In this document: positions 46,393 through 57,981 of the stretch, piece after piece
How positions within the stretch are numbered: position 1 is the stretch's first letter
Layout of the letters: the number at the start of each line of letters is the position of its first letter
Origin: Bigelowiella natans CCMP2755
Lineage: Eukaryota > Cercozoa > Chlorarachniophyceae
Reading direction: 5' to 3'
NCBI GenBank assembly: GCA_000320545.1
Contig: ADNK01000140.1
Location: forward strand, 195,001 to 259,000
DNA: 64,000 nucleotides
Made by a program: the position numbers and the translations under genes
Notes under the pieces: generated by a model
Told to the model about the DNA's origin: nothing
Databases searched by the model: none
The model's input: the letters and a program-made list of their open reading frames with translations, nothing else

Positions 46393-46872
46393 GTGTTAAT
46401 GGTTTTGGAAAACGAGAACAACAGCAAGAAACATAATAGGTGTACTACCGGGTCGTGTATTGTGTGTAACATAAAGTAGTAATCGACCCATGGAACCCCC
46501 CTTGAAGAAGCTATATATTAGGAGTAGGAAATCTTCATGCCAGCAAAAGGAAGGTGGTGATAGATAAGAAGGAAGAGAGATGTGCAATGTTCGCTCAAGC
46601 TTCTTCTTCTTCTTCTTCTTCTTCTTCTCAAGTAGAGGTAATATCATACGATGATTTGAATTACTGACCGGAAAGCATTGACAATCGGCCTTCCACAATG
46701 ACCTCACCCCATGTTCTTTATATATGCACGACGACTCATCAGAAGGATGCAAACATGTACTTACCATTGCTTTTTATTCCCCTCCCCGTCTTGCTCCTTC
46801 TTCCTCCTCCTCCTCCTCTTCTTCTTCTTCTTCTTCTTCTCCTTTCTCTTATTGATATTATACTGGTGATCA

Positions 46873-48406
46873 TTACTTGAGGCTTGAGAGGCGCTTCATA
46901 GCCTTATTGAGGTCACGCATCTCAGGATATAGCAAACCTATCTCACCCACCACGTACTCCTCTCCTTCCTTTGAAGATTGCACCTCCTCATCATCCCCCC
47001 CCCGCTGCTGCATCTGCCGTGATGTTCAAAACAAATCGATTTAATCATGCTGTGAGGCAATAAACAAGGAAATCTATTTAGATCACATCACGACTCGCTT
47101 TCGTTGCGCCTTTATCGTATCGGCGGCCGCTGAGCTTGTCCTTGCATTTCTTCGAGCTGAATGTTCCCCCCGTTTCCCCACACAAAAGATAGCATGGCTC
47201 TCACGATCAAAAGTAGTGTGTTTATGAATCATGCACGTTAGGGAGAGCACCAATGTCGGTAGCGGGGACGAGGAGTTCTCCAGTCCTCTGCCTTGTGAGA
47301 TAGGGTGATAATGAGTCGCTTATTGAGAAGAAGGAAAACCAAGGGAAGGAGAGAAGGAACTGTCGTTCGTGATAACCGCTTTTCATGGTAATGATTCGTT
47401 ACACAGTACTTGTGGTGCTCTGTATTGCATCTCTACATGATGAAGATATCTTTTCTCCCGACCAACCTCCTCCTCCCTATCTCTGCATGTGTATTGCATT
47501 TTTGTCCTTTTGCAGGAAGTAGAATAACATTCTATATATCGATCGTCGTTATTATATCTCTTGCTACTAGTGAGACCTACCGGGAATATCGTCCATGCTT
47601 TGTGTCAGCGAGGGAATGTTTGGAATCAGAATCTTGCCCCTCCCCACTCCCTCCTCTTTCCACTCCACGCGGTGCTTCGAGAAAATCTAATTTCTTTCTT
47701 GTCACCGTATTCTGCAACGATGGCGGCTGCTGCTGCTGTGATGGTGGTGGTGATGGCGTTGGCTTCTTGCTGCTGCCGTAAACTTCATTTAGCATACGAT
47801 CACCAGTAGACCTGCTCTCTCGAAACATGGGAATCCACAAACCACCGTACAGGGAGTCCTCCCGCTCCTTCCCCTCAGGCCTTCCTTCGTATGCACTCTC
47901 CTCGTTGCTATGACGCATCATCGTCACATCTCCGATGCTGCTCCTTCTTGGCTCGTTGTTGTCTTCGAGGAGAAACCAATCTTGGTCCTTTTGAGTAGAG
48001 ATGGGGAAAGGCATGTGTTCGAGAGAAGGAAACGCTATTATATCTGCATAATGTAAATGCGAATGGAATAACCTTTGTTGATATGGCAAGCTTTGGAAGG
48101 AAAACGTCTCCTTCCTTCAGCTGTATGAGAGACTCCGTTAAGAAAACAGAGAAGGGATACTTTTCTATTCACTCCTACCATGAGGCCTGTTGCGCGGTCG
48201 TGCCAGCTCCTGCTGTATCTCATTTCCACATTGCGATTTGCTTTATACTAATTGGGGAGAGAAGGACATAAAGCTGAGCTTAGCGCTAGATCTGATAAAG
48301 GAGGCAGTATAGCTACTGCAGCGTTAACTTCACCAAATGATGATGATGAGTCTACTTCGTTTGGTTGCAGATCCGACGAGTAATCATCGGCATTTCTTCG
48401 AAGCAT
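46873..48406 (-). CDS. Hypothetical five-exon protein, 292 aa
   Basis: Exons 48268-48406, 47581-48043, 47237-47318, 47087-47140 and 46873-47013 total exactly 293 codons including the stop, with phases matching at every join. The protein starts MLRRNADDYSSDLQPNEVDS. It continues through YIIAFPSLEHMPF, a segment with DSLYGGLWIPMF, a Pro/Gln-rich stretch, RQRTGELLVPATDIGALPN and a basic GRRYDKGATKASRD. It ends EIGLLYPEMRDLNKAMKRL after an acidic run. No signal peptide, membrane span or recognised domain. It is divergent from the aminotransferase gene, about 600 bp away. The precise phase agreement makes the model credible although no homologue is known to me. Confidence 0.62.
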
Positions 48407-49023
48407 GAGAGAAAACTATAATGTGGTACTACTAATTCTTACATCACTTGTAACGCCTCGTATGAAGGCAAGACCTTTACACTCTTCTTCCTAAGCCAAG
48501 TCTGCGCTGAGCCATTCCCCCCTTGATTTATCGCGTCTTCCTTCTCGTTCTCACTTTCAAAAAAATTCTAAGTACGACACATATCCGCACGAAATAGAAG
48601 ATTAAATCGAGGATCAGCTACCTCGTACGGGGAACCTCATTGCCCATCGTTCCTCCGTAGGTCCAAGGTTTTTTGGTAGTGGCTCGCGTTAGGGAAATGA
48701 GGCAGTGATAGTACTATCTGCATTTCGACTAGAGCGACAAACCGATGTTGCTCCGAGAAAAGGTTTACTACCTGCATTCCAACTAGAGCGACAATCTGAT
48801 GTTGCTCCAAGAAAAGGTGTACTACATGCATTCCGACTAGAGCGACAACCGATGTTGCTCCGAGGAAGAAAGATTGCCCGTCGATGATCCAAACAACTTA
48901 GGCGAATCTGACCAGAGTGTTGTCGTAGCACAAAAATCCCCGTTGTTTTGGGATATGCGACTGCTACTACAACTACTACTGAATCTTACTAGAAATCGAC
49001 AGGGCACAGACAACAGACAGATC
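48407..49023. other. Divergent intergenic region with a short tandem repeat
   Basis: At 48715-48870, a unit of about 57-60 bp beginning TGCATTCCAACTAGAGCGAC is repeated three times (near 48719, 48772 and 48829), each with CGACAAxCxGATGTTGCTCC. Codon-length periodicity is not evident and no gene is supported. Both flanking genes read outward from here. Confidence 0.6.
48715..48870 (+). repeat. Three tandem copies of a 53-57-bp unit
   Basis: Each unit contains CATTC-A/G-ACTAGAGCGACAA, GATGTTGCTCC and AGAAAAGG. The third copy has GAGGAAG instead. Confidence 0.85.
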
Positions 49024-49283
49024 ATGCGGACTGCAGCGGTAGGAGGGGTACGGCTATGCAACAGATGCTCACGCCCAGGCCCCTTGCGATGGCGACCCAG
49101 CGGCGGATCCAAGTCGCTATTACAGAGACGAGCTCTTTCAAGTCAGCCTGACTACGAAGAGTTCCTCCGCCCACATGCTAAGGTACTTGTGATTCGCGCA
49201 AACAGCGTTGGTGGAAAATGCTGCTTGTTTTGCTACAACATCCCAGTGTTTCACAACTTGTAGGTTTTTAGCATACCTTTGAA

Positions 49284-49323
<40 letters not shown>

Positions 49324-50226
49324 AATTACAGCGCCGTGAAGCATCCCCAATTCGCGCTCTCACACCTCTGCTCAAGATTCCAGGCATGATAAGTCTTGGA
49401 GGAGGTAAGGGAAAGTGCGAGCTCACCCGTAGCATCTGTGCTTTGACCAGTTGCAACAATGATCAGGCCTTCCGAACCCGGAGCTATTTCCATTTAAAAG
49501 CCTCGACTTTGAACTCGAAGATGCGAAATTATCTCTCACTCCGGTAGTTGCATACGTCCACGATTGTGACTACTGGGTATGAAATGCTTCGAATCTTCTG
49601 TGACTATACCTTTTTAGACGGAGCTTAAAGATGCTCTTCAGTATTCTAATACCCCAGGCCTACCATCTTTACTGGTTCCAAAGCAGAAATTTCGCAGCAA
49701 TACACACTCGGATTGTATTGACTTCTTGGTGCTGTTGCTCTTGTAGGACTTCATGACGGAGCTGCAGGCCAGAGAACATAAGAAAGAGGTGAGAAGCACA
49801 ACATTACAAAGATATTTAAAAGCTGATTGTGGCGACTCAATGTCTCATAAATAATGATAACAGAAAACCTCTGAATGGTCGATTTGTGTGCAAACGGGAT
49901 CCCAGGAAGGAATAGCCAAGGTTGCATGAACTACAGAAGCAAGATATATGAGGAGCGGGGCGAAGGACCGCTTTATCTTAATATGATATACACCCCACGT
50001 ACTCAGGCTGTGGACATGCTAATCGGGCCAGAAGACACTGTTCTTGTGGTAAGAAGGAAAAATATTTTAGGAAAGGGCATTTGAGCTTGTTAGGGAATAG
50101 CATACTTCGCTGGGCTGCTTTTTTGTGTTGGTGCGGTAGAGAACTAACCTCGAGTGATACATAGGATGACCCAACATATGCGGGAACATTAGCTCTGATG
50201 CGTCCGATTGGCTGCACGCTGGTTTG

Positions 50227-50262
<36 letters not shown>

Positions 50263-52328
50263 CAGAGAGAGACAGAGACGGAGAGAAAGTGCGAGAGAGA
50301 GAGAGAGAGGCAGAGAGAGACAGAGACGGAGAGAAAGTGCGAGAGAGAAGGATTCCAATTCCCCTTATCCTTCACTGTTTCCATTGAGTATTGATGGCTG
50401 GATATCGTATTATTATTCTCATATTTTCAGGAAGGAATAGCATGCGATGGTGAAGGAATGATACCTGAGAATCTACAGTATGTACCACTGAACAATTCTG
50501 CTAGATGTTATCATCCCTCGTCTTTGTCATCATCATCATCATCACCACCACCACCATCCTTGCCATTTCCATGTCGTAGACGAAATATACATACAATAAT
50601 CTCAATTATCTACGTGATGACGACTGTGATGCTTGTAGATCAAAGCTGGAGGAATTGAAGGCCAAAGGGATAAGGCCACGTGTTGTCTACACGGTGATGA
50701 CTAGCCATGCTCATCATCATCATCATCATTATCACCATCATCACCATCATTCCCCACATCAACATGAATCAAGCTCTCACCCTACCTCTACCTTTCTTAC
50801 GTATTAATCTTCGCGCAGTACTATTTTCTCTCCCTCGTGAACGTTTCGTCTACGAGTTAGAGAAATCATAAATATATCCTCAAAACTACCGACAACATCT
50901 TTGTCGACTGGCTTTCTATGATGAAAATATATGGTCTCGTTCGTTTGAGAAGCACCTGTCGCGTCCTTGTAACGGGGGACTTAAACACGACGGGATCGTT
51001 GTGAAACCAACAATGACCTACTGAGATTGCCGCAGACATAAATGTTATCGAAGAAGAAGAAGAAGAAGAAGAAGAAGAAGAATAAGAAGAAGAAGGAGAG
51101 AAATACGAAGGGCACAAGTTCCACATTAAGCGCTGAAGCAACTAGTTGTCGTCATCGTCGATTATCATCAAAATGATCGGTGTTTCCGTGATGACGCCTC
51201 TGCCCACAACTTTCAATCCCCCCCCCCTCCCTCTCTTTATAGGTGCCCACGGGCCAGAACCCTTCGGGCAGCACCGCGACAGAGGCTAGGAAAGAACAGA
51301 TATACAAGGTTTCTTGTTGTTGCTGCTGCTATTAACTGTCGCTGCTTATGCAGCAAATGCCGAGTGCAAACTTCAAGCGAACATGAACGCATGTTCCCTT
51401 TGAACAACGGCGACCAATGATAAGGACCCTGGAGGATTATTAACGAGCTCAAGCCTACTTTTTTCCTTTTTTCTCTCTCTCATTGATCATTTGTGCTAAG
51501 TCGTACTGCTTTCCCATGCCCTACCCACTCTACTACTACTACTACTACTCCCACTACTACTGCTACTCCCGTCTACTACTTACAGATCGCATGCGAATGG
51601 AACCTGCTCATCATGGAAGATGACCCCTACAGGTTTGGTTGTTACAGAAGGGGTTTCAATTGCTGCTTCGATGCCACGTTCTGCTTCCGCTCAAATCAAA
51701 TACATATTCTATGGTTTTTTGATGAAATTGAATTGCGGCTATTTACTATTACCACCTTCGCTACTACGAAACTAACAGATTTCTTCATTATGGGACGGAT
51801 CCTCATCCTAAGTATGACACCGACAAGAAACACACTGATATCTGCAACACACAGGCATCATGATAGAATGATGTTTGGTTTCGAATCATATCGTTATACG
51901 CTATTATGTGCTTTCCTTCCACATCACAACCGTAAAAGGATGCAATGGCATCGTTTAATCTCATCATCATCATCATCATCATCATCATCAGGGAAACCGA
52001 CATTTCGGATTGGAACCGCCCTGACTCAAGATCTCTCTTTTCCATGGATACAGAGGCACTCTCTTCTAACACCCTTTTCTTATCTCCCAACACTCCCCCT
52101 CTTTGTAGCAAGCACCTCTTCATGCTCAAATTATAGTTTTACTTTTAGGGTCGGGTGATGCGATTTGACTCGTTGTCCAAAATCCTTTCCTCGGTATATA
52201 GAAAAAGTTATATCTTCTATACAAGAGTTGGCACGTTGAATGAATTCTTCTCGGTTATTGCTACTACTGTTTATGTTATCAGGGTTTGCGTCTGGGTTGT
52301 GTTACTGGACCCACGGTATTACGTGATA

Positions 52329-52394
<66 letters not shown>

Positions 52395-52462
52395 TGATGA
52401 TTCTAGTTATTGCTTCACATCGGAGGAGGATCTCTCCTCTTTCTCTGGACAAACACGCTCAT

Positions 52463-52514
<52 letters not shown>

Positions 52515-53126
52515 GCAGGCTCTGGTGGACCGGATAAATCTTCACACGCAGGTACGTGGTACACCACGAATATCATTGATCGATACATGGGGGTGAATTT
52601 CTTCTCTTTCTTCTTTTTCTTCTTCTTCTCCTTCATTACTCACCATCATGATCGGTCGTCTCCCCCTCCCCCCCTTATTGATTTCCACTCACCAGGCTTC
52701 CAATCTTCATCCATCGGGCGTAAGTCAGGCTCTCTGTGCGAAGCTACTTCATCACTGGGGACAAGATGGATGGGAACGTCACGTCAAAAAGTAGCTGAAT
52801 AGTGTTACTACTTACAGCAATACCGTGTGCGCTGATAATAATGAAGAAGAAAGAGTACGAGAAGGAATGTTTTCCGTTCTACCTTGTTTGGTTTTTAGTT
52901 TCATATCTTTAACTGAATCACAGTTACCTCGCCAAGGATCAATCCCCCTCCCCTCATCTATTTTCTTCCTGCAGGGTGGCTCTATACTACATGAAGAGAA
53001 GAGACGTTTTTGAGGCCTTGGCAAGAAAGTATGTTTAGAGTCCTCGTATAGTAGCATAAGGATTCACAACTGGATTGTGATAGGAAGAGAGTGGGAGATC
53101 ATCATTGTCGCAATTCTTACTGCTAT

Positions 53127-53161
<35 letters not shown>

Positions 53162-53253
53162 GTTTTTCTAATAAATTCTTTAAAGATACCTATCAGCGTA
53201 CGCTGAGTGGACCACACCCAGCGCAGGGATGTTCGTGTGGTAAATATAAATAA

Positions 53254-53298
<45 letters not shown>

Positions 53299-54051
53299 CA
53301 TATTTATACCGTCGTATTGTTGTTGTCGTCATCATACAAGCAGTGTAGGAGCGGGAAGGGCTAGTAGGAGAAACACTTATTCTCAACACGCTTTGATCTA
53401 TACATTATTCAGTTTTATACTCGTTCATTTTAGTTTTTCGTTTCTAGCACTGGTGCTAGCGTAACATTTCCTGTCTTTTTGCGTCATTACTCGTAGGTTC
53501 AAACTTCACGGTATCGACGACACACAGCAATTGATCCAAGAGAAAGTAGAAAAATAATTTAATATACATGCAGCAGGCGTAAGAAAACGCGCCACTAATT
53601 CTAATCGTATCATTTCAATCGTCTTAGGCTCGAGGAGCTAACGTCCTACTTCTCCCTGGGCAGGTATATTTACATGACTGTTGTGAATATTTTATCTTAT
53701 TCCGATGCCCCCTCCTTTCGTCAATAGAAACAGTCCAATAATTTTGAGCGACCAATCAAGTGGGAGAGGGGGCCAGGGGTGTGGCATTCGATATAAATAT
53801 ATGAATGTAAAGTTATAGAGATTATTTTTCTTCCTTTCGTCCGATTTCACATTCTTTCCACATTGAATCCACGTTAGGCTTTCAGTCCCACTAACTCGAA
53901 ATCTGAATACGTACGCGCTGCATTTTCGACGGCCTCTGCAGAAGATATGGAAGAGGTAGTAGCGGTGTTGTTTGCATTTCATCTTTTCATCAACTCGCAT
54001 GATGAATGCAGCCATATCATTTGTCCCTATGTGCCGGGCATGAAAAGCTAA
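49024..54051 (+). CDS. AADAT: 2-aminoadipate/kynurenine aminotransferase-like PLP enzyme, mitochondrial
   Basis: PLP-dependent class I aminotransferase. Human AADAT uses 2-aminoadipate (lysine breakdown) and kynurenine. 23 exons, 469 aa, all phases matching: 49024-49182, 49332-49404, 49467-49543, 49618-49674, 49747-49788, 49864-49920, 50007-50048, 50165-50221, 50431-50477, 50639-50693, 51243-51308, 51586-51632, 51779-51811, 52031-52055, 52149-52193, 52283-52315, 52519-52551, 52696-52790, 52975-53028, 53186-53239, 53497-53545, 53628-53663, 53878-54051. Landmarks: LPNPELFPFKS, CVQTGSQEGIAK, DDPTYAGTLALMRPIGC, VPTGQNPSGS, LLIMEDDPYR, RFDSLSKILSS (PLP lysine 290), GLRLGCVTGP, NLHPSGVSQALCAKLLHHWG, TPSAGMFVW, LLLPGQAFSP, YVRAAFSTAS. 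The Arg/Ser-rich N-terminus (MRTAAVGGVRLCNRCSR) suggests a mitochondrial presequence. An upstream in-frame ATG lies at 48955. The intron after 52055 appears to begin with GC. Confidence 0.93.
49283..49322. repeat. (CA)n microsatellite in intron 1 of the aminotransferase
   Basis: About 18 CA units ending about 10 bases before the acceptor of exon 2. Confidence 0.94.
50231..50348. repeat. GA-rich minisatellite
   Basis: Two copies of a unit of about 55 bp: a GA run, then GGCAGAGAGAGACAGAGACG and GAGAGAAAGTGC. Lies in an aminotransferase intron. Confidence 0.9.
51055..51090. repeat. (GAA)n run
   Basis: About ten GAA units within an aminotransferase intron. Confidence 0.93.
52329..52512. repeat. 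Paired (TA)n(TG)n and (CA)n(TA)n tracts
   Basis: (TA)n(TG)n at 52329-52390 and (CA)n(TA)n at 52464-52512 form an inverted pair within one intron, ending at the acceptor before exon 52519. In RNA the two could pair across about 70 bases. Confidence 0.88.
53254..53296. repeat. (TA)n microsatellite
   Basis: In the intron after exon 53186-53239. A (CAT)n run lies at 53129-53160 upstream. Confidence 0.93.
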
Positions 54052-54609
54052 ATTGACTCATTCAATAGGCGCTTTCAAGATTTAGCAAGTTGCTGGAAGC
54101 ATCTTAACTTGCAGCTCTGTTTCTACCCAACGTCTTTGTTGATGTGGCAAAGTCACACATGCGCTGTGCTGCAAGATGTCATCTCGTGGACAGGAATACA
54201 TTCGGCATTTGTGGGCCAATGAAAGCGCAATTTGCATTCTCTCACATGTCATTCTAGAATCGAATGCATTGCTCCTGCACTCCAAATGAATTGAGACAAG
54301 GTGTCGACTTGTCTTCTTGCTCACGCAATGCAAGCAAGCAAGCTGAACTGACCGCTCATGCACGCACAGAACGTTGATCAAGTTTCATTCTCAGCTGAGT
54401 CGTGTGCACACCAGCTCGATTGACCCCATGCACGTTCGTTGCCAGTGCCGCACCCGCTCGCTGCCATCAGAGTCCAACTCTGTGTGACATGCGTGATCTA
54501 GCAATCACCATTGTCGCAGTGTGCAATTGATTCACGCAAGCCTGCGGCTGTGAACATGCACGTGGAAGTTCTCCGAACTTCCGAGAAGTTTCGAGAAGCT
54601 TCCTTTGCG

Positions 54610-54705
54610 ACAAACAATGAAACAATGAAACAATGATGATGAACTGCGATTCCAAAACGTTGCAAGGGGTTGCAGTGTGCAAAACGCAGTGCCTCGAAGT
54701 GGCTT
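54610..54705 (-). repeat. Dispersed repeat family 2, copy D
   Basis: Minus strand reads CTTCGAGGCACTGCGTTTTG, CACACTGCAACCCCTTGCAA, CGTTTTGGAATCGCAGTTCA, then CATCATTGTTTCATTGTTTC. This matches copy A at 28956-29045 along its whole length. Confidence 0.8.
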
Positions 54706-54724
54706 TGGTGAGGTTCAATCTGAT

Positions 54725-55150
54725 CAGGAACTTCCTGAAGGCCACATCCACTTGACGGAAGGTGGTCAGTCTCGGCCCCGGTCGCGATCTCTGTCCCTGT
54801 GCTCTCGATCGCGATCGCGATCCCTGTCCCCATCCCGTGCACGATTCCATTCGGAACATCCTCGGCCATCTTTTCTCCAGATGCATCCTCCATTCCTGGT
54901 TTCACTTTCTGAAGTCTGAGTGGGCATGAACTTCCTGAAGGCTGCGTCCGTTCGACGGAAGACGATCACGGTTCAATTGTCACGGTCTCAGGTCGCGATC
55001 TCCATCCCTGTGCTCTCGGTCGCGATCGCGATCTCTATCCTTGTGCTCTCGGTCGCGATCGCGAACCCCATCCCTGTCCCGTGCGCGATTCCGTTCGGAC
55101 CTCATCCATCTTTTTTTCCAGATGCATCCTCCATTCCTTGTTTCATTTTT
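54725..55150. repeat. Imperfect 200-bp direct duplication with RD/RE-type dodecamers
   Basis: Both units start GAACTTCCTGAAGGC (54728 and 54928), contain runs of CGCGATCGCGATC and end near CAGATGCATCCTCCATTCC. Minus-strand reading gives RDRDRDREHRDRDRD-type strings. It could be a decayed exon of an RD-repeat protein, but no complete gene is supported. Confidence 0.8.
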
Positions 55151-55261
55151 TTTTTTTTTTTTTTTCTTTCTTCCATGCTCTTGACAATCAACAATGCCGG
55201 GATTAATACGATTAACACCGGGATTAATCATGCCAAGGAGCTGCCCTGTCCTCATGGCACG

Positions 55262-57444
55262 ATGGAGACAGTAGCCCTCCGACGGATTGCAGCTGCGGCT
55301 GCCTTGATGGTAGGCGCGCCTGCGGCCGCCACCGTGATCCAGAATGCATACTGTGAGGAGATGGGCAGAAGATTTACTGTTAGTACATCTCTAGGGGAAC
55401 AGCAGCAGTGCTCTGAGAGGAGGCTTGGAGGCATTGACACTTGTGAGGATGATGATGATGATGATGATGATGATGGTGAGAAGGGGCAACACCCATTCAG
55501 CAGCTTCTTTCAAGAGTCCAAGCTGAAAATACAAAGAATCGTGGAGGCTTCGGTGGGTGGGAGCCAGGAGCTGTCTGACATTCGAAAGGCCGTGGCGAAG
55601 CTCGAGGGCCCACTGGGAGGCATCTTAGGCAGAATGATTTCACCATATGCTTTCTTCTTCCTCTGGCGGCAAAAGTATCAGTATCGCAATGGCTGTAGCA
55701 AGTTAGCAGAAAGCGATCTAGCAGGACACAAGCCGCTGTTCAATTCCAATGAGTTGTCTGATCTTCGCTGGCTTGCGAGATTCACACAGCTCTCTTATGA
55801 TTCATGTGACTCTGAGCAGCAGCTTCAGGAAGCCCTGAGTCACTTCGAGGAGGACATACCTGCACGGTTCGCTGGGGCGGATTCTTTAGGCCATCTAGCT
55901 TTCTTGGCGGGTCGAAACATTGTTCAGGATTACCTGGGTTCGTCGGCATCTTTTGAAATAGCCAATAAAAGGAGACGGGCGTTATGGAAAGAGTTTCGAG
56001 GCGAGGATGAGGCTGCAGCAAAGAGCAGAAGAACGGGTAAATGGAAAGTATTACATATAGAACCCATCTCTCGGAGTGGGGCTCCATGTCACTTTGTGGC
56101 TGTCAATCACGAAACCCGGAGCGCAGTGCTTTGCGTGAGAGCAACCAAAACCTTCGCCGATGCGATTACCGATATGCACTATGACGCTCAGTTAGTGGAG
56201 TATAAGAAAGAGAGGGCAACCATGTTTTCCAAGGCGATGCATTTCTGGTTTCATTCGGACAAGGACGCAGCGCATAGTGGAATGATGAGGTCTGCTAAGG
56301 TCGGCTTTTTGAAAATATCTGTGAATATTAGTTTGGTGAAAAATACGTTTTTTTTACCCCTGTCAGGTGCTCAAAGACCAACACTCGAGAACACTGGAAG
56401 AGCTTGCTAAGAAAGGATACCGAATCACTTTCACTGGGCATTCCCTCGGAGCAGGAACAGCTGCAATTTTAGCCACTCAAATGAAGGTACCCACATGAAC
56501 AATATTTAAACACCATTTCACCCTACTTCTTCTCCAGGAATCTCTTCCATTCTCTAGGGCGTATTGCTATGCCACCCCAGCGTGTATGACCGAACGACTG
56601 GCTAGGAAGGCTGCTCCGTTTGTAACAACAGTTATTTTTGATGACGATGTGATCCCTCGAGCTAGCACGCACACACTTCTAGCTCTTCACAACGAGCTCC
56701 TGGAAGTCGAGACACAGCTCCCGGCTCATTTCGACCAATTCTTTGCAGAGAAAATGTGCATGACTCCCCCCCCTCTCTCACATACATACACGCGCAAACT
56801 ACTTTCTTAATGATTGTGTATTAGTGCATACAAAAATATCTTTTTTAGAATGTGATTATTACATAATATGCATAATTATTCTCTTGTGTATTGCAGTGTA
56901 CATGCACACTTGATATGTGTCTTTTTCCCAAACACATTAAACATTCCCTAACGACCCGTGATGAACATGTTACAAACAAACATGAATTCTTTGTCGCCAA
57001 CATAAGCATTCTCAATTTTTCTTGTTCTGACCCTCTTCTCCTGCCCACCTTCTATTTGTTAGGGGTAATAGAGGAGCTGGATACAGTAATAACACCAAGA
57101 ATTCATTGCATCTTGCCCAAATCAATTCGCAAGGAAGCCGAGATCTCGACGAAAACATAGAGAATAATACTCCTGATACAATAGTACCGCTTCCTGATGT
57201 AGACACGCAAATGTTTCCTCCAGGTCGAATCATCTTCATGCACAGACTTGATGAGGAAGGCGGGATGAGAGCAGTAGTGGCAAAACCAAGCTATTTCGAT
57301 TGTATCCAGCTGTCTCCGACCATGATTTCTGATCACTTACTAGCCTCGTCATATGTGCAAGCACTAGAATCAGCTACTCAGAACATTCACAAACCTAGAA
57401 ACCTGGACAATAATGCTAGAATGCCAAGAAATGAGAATGATTAA
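55262..57444 (+). CDS. Class 3 lipase, diacylglycerol-lipase type
   Basis: Serine hydrolase of the class 3/DAGL family, which cleaves acylglycerols. Four exons, 55262-56299, 56367-56486, 56538-56755 and 57063-57444, give 585 aa with all phases matching. The N-terminal 35 residues are Ala-rich (RRIAAAAALMVGAPAAATV) and may be a signal or organelle-targeting segment. An Asp9 tract follows. The substrate-domain start has AVNHETRSAVLCVRATKTFA and a DMHYDA loop. The nucleophile elbow GHSLGAG is in exon 2. The acid is in VIFDDDVIPRAS. The catalytic His is in SPTMISDHLLASSYVQAL, preceded by MFPPGRIIFMHRL. The triad is complete. The four TM segments of animal DAGL are absent. ATG 55262 was chosen because upstream sequence is a T-rich and repeated tract. 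An earlier in-frame ATG exists at 55176. The gene is convergent with the GT25 gene. Confidence 0.9.
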
Positions 57445-57981
57445 CATTTGGGGGGAACAATGCATAGTGAATTCACCAGCTGCAGTTTTCATGAATCTGA
57501 CTGCTGCATGTGATGTGCATGCATATATTATTCTAGCATTGTGCATTGAATGACAAGTTGATGGGCGATACACACATGGAAGCTTACATGTACATCCCCA
57601 CTCTTACACTGCGATCTACACTAGTACACACTAGCACAAGGCATCATAAATCTAAAGTCTAGGTTTGTCTATGGCACACTTACACATAAGTTGCTGCTGA
57701 AGTCAGCATGTAGGCGTGCATGCACAAGCTAGCAAGGTATGATGCGCGGGCGCACGCATTGCTTGCTAGACCTATTCTGTGCCTGGCGTTACCTAGCATA
57801 TATAGTATCATCCTTACATGTCTAGAGATATATAGATTGATACGGATATCTTTAGACCTAGACACTATGATTCATTCAACCATACATAGCATACGTATTT
57901 AAACATGAACATAAACGTTTGCAAGTGACTATCTCGTTTGATTCACATTATATTATGAGATGCCATAGGTTGACCACGTAA
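57445..57981. other. Convergent intergenic region
   Basis: 3' flanks of the lipase and GT25 genes. TGCATG- and CTAG-containing sequence without a gene. Confidence 0.6.

Noticed and set aside
50231-50348. CRISPR-like array
   Set aside because: Two copies of a GA-rich unit only, in an intron of a eukaryotic gene; a minisatellite.
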